From: Gemmataceae bacterium
Lineage (GTDB): Bacteria; Planctomycetota; Planctomycetia; Gemmatales; Gemmataceae
Direction of reading: 5' to 3'
Assembly: GCA_019694755.1 (NCBI GenBank)
Contig: JAIBBI010000014.1
Span: 1 to 64,000 of the forward strand
DNA: 64,000 nucleotides
Shown here: positions 63,226 through 64,000 of the stretch, piece after piece
Position numbering within the stretch: the stretch's first letter is position 1
How the letters are laid out: every line of letters starts with the position of its first letter
The notes under the pieces: model-generated
The model's database searches: none
Seen by the model: the letters and a program-made list of their open reading frames with translations, nothing else
What the model was told of the DNA's origin: nothing
Made by a program: the position numbers and the translations under genes

Positions 63226-64000
63226 TCAGTTGAGAAGGAAGGCCTTGGCGATGGAGAAATAGATCACGATGCCGGTCACATCGACAAAGGTGGCGACGAA
63301 CGGACTCGACGCGATGCCGGGGTCGACGCCGAACTGCCGGAACACGAGCGGCAGCATGGAGCCGATGATCGTGCCCCACAGACAGATGCCGAACACGGCC
63401 AGCGCGATGACGACGCCCAGACGCCAGCGGTCAACGGGCGGCTGGAGCAACTTGGCGTGTTCCGGTACTCGAAGAATCGTCGCGTCACCCTCGCGGACCA
63501 GATCGGGCGACGCCCCTCCGGGCAACGCGATCCGTCGGAAACTGTGTTCCGGGTAGATCAGCGCGGAACCTTCGGGGAGCTCGATGACGCCGTCCGCGCC
63601 CCGAGTGATCTCCTTACCGGCCGGCAGCTTGATCATGAGAGCCGCGTCCACGTCCTTGTCGCCGCCGCGAGTCGATTCCGGGGTCAGCGTACCGCGGACG
63701 AAGCCGATGCCGCCGAGCGTCAGCCCGAGCACCAGGCCCATCAGCAACTCATGGCGGAACACCCGCCACCAGTCACCCGGGCCGAGTTGCCCGAGGGCCA
63801 TGGCGCGGGTAATCAGCGTGGCGGCCTGCGAGCCGGAATTTCCGCCCGTCGAAATGCACAGCGGGACGAACAGGCTCAGCACCACAAGCTTTCCGATCTC
63901 GCCCTCGAAAAACGCCAGCGCGGTGAAGGTGAACAACTCCGCACCGAAGAGACACGACAGCCAGAACGCACGGGTCCGCCAGACGGTGACGAAGTCGGCT
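63226..64000 (-). CDS. mgtE: MgtE-type magnesium transporter, N-terminus beyond window
   Basis: The frame is open to the right edge (258 codons here), so the N-terminal and CBS domains are missing. The membrane domain is recognisable: LSLFVPLCISTGGNSGSQAATLITRAMALG, and DPGIASSPFVATFVDVTGIVIYFSIA, which carry the MgtE pore signatures. Between GIGFVRGTLTPEST and RWRLGVVIALAVFG there is an insertion of about 85 polar residues (MIKLPAGKEITRGADGVIELPEG, EHAKLLQPP) where MgtE normally has a short loop. It would move Mg2+ into the cell; whether the insertion regulates it is unknown. Confidence 0.87.
   Translation of the reverse strand, partial: ADFVTVWRTRAFWLSCLFGAELFTFTALAFFEGEIGKLVVLSLFVPLCISTGGNSGSQAATLITRAMALGQLGPGDWWRVFRHELLMGLVLGLTLGGIGFVRGTLTPESTRGGDKDVDAALMIKLPAGKEITRGADGVIELPEGSALIYPEHSFRRIALPGGASPDLVREGDATILRVPEHAKLLQPPVDRWRLGVVIALAVFGICLWGTIIGSMLPLVFRQFGVDPGIASSPFVATFVDVTGIVIYFSIAKAFLLN

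Noticed and set aside
1-64000. Mobile elements, integrases, prophage or genomic-island borders
   Set aside because: I found no transposase, integrase, terminal repeats or direct repeats at the tRNA genes, and gene composition is even throughout.

Overview
The window is from a GC-rich planctomycete chromosome, most likely a Gemmata-type lineage (Gemmatales). This rests on gene families rather than a ribosomal RNA. It holds two proteins with the planctomycete TIGR03000 domain, a TIGR03067 protein, a DUF1559 pseudopilin of the H-X9-DG type, two BBP7-like outer-membrane barrels, and three surface proteins with an L-E-x-R-x-x-P-A N-terminal motif. It also has an ECF sigma factor next to a Ser/Thr kinase with TPR repeats, and a dockerin-like cell-surface protein. 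HldD (heptose epimerase) and an MlaE-type permease fit a Gram-negative-type envelope. I see no insertion sequence, phage gene, integrase, CRISPR array or rRNA. Two tRNA genes (Arg-UCU, Asn-GUU) are present.

Layout. 1-6.8 kb: a surface beta-repeat protein running off the left edge, a D-threonine-aldolase-like PLP enzyme, a very large secreted lysyl-oxidase-like protein, and the first TIGR03000 Cys/Gly-rich protein. 6.9-17.7 kb: housekeeping metabolism (MetH, family 4 uracil-DNA glycosylase, type III glutamine synthetase, pyruvate kinase) around an FHA gene and a pseudokinase-PP2C fusion. 17.7-29.9 kb: secreted HEAT protein, Gfo/Idh/MocA oxidoreductase and sugar 3-epimerase; a DUF1559 pseudopilin with a 52-residue lipoprotein; DUF1573; a YyaL-like protein; a BBP7 barrel; then an enolase-superfamily enzyme, an alpha/beta hydrolase and an orphan ABC ATPase. 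29.9-35.6 kb: serine beta-lactamase-like hydrolase, Gly-rich exported protein, second BBP7 barrel and second beta-repeat surface protein, with clear promoters and terminators. 35.6-41.4 kb (all minus strand): tRNA-Arg, MlaE permease, methyltransferase, unknown protein, IlvC, an Sm-like small protein, a deoxyhypusine-synthase-like protein and HldD. 41.5-53.5 kb: lipoprotein lipase, TIGR03067 protein, PP2C phosphatase, tRNA-Asn, HPPD with a VOC protein, a TlpA-like thioredoxin, ECF sigma factor, Ser/Thr kinase with TPRs and a membrane-anchored L7/L12-like protein. 53.5-64 kb: secreted Ig-like protein, HTTM membrane protein pair, second TIGR03000 protein, DUF2617, an overlapping run eda-nnrE-holA-phosphatase, an SGNH hydrolase, and an MgtE transporter cut by the right edge.

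How the genes relate. Signalling by protein phosphorylation recurs three times: FHA plus pseudokinase-PP2C, a membrane PP2C, and ECF plus kinase. Cell-surface and exported proteins make up much of the rest. Six convergent gene pairs end within 2-16 bases of each other, so their transcripts must overlap. The two TIGR03000 genes, 51 kb apart, share an N-terminal peptide and a near-identical promoter (TTGAC[A/G], 17 bases, TACCAT), which suggests common control.
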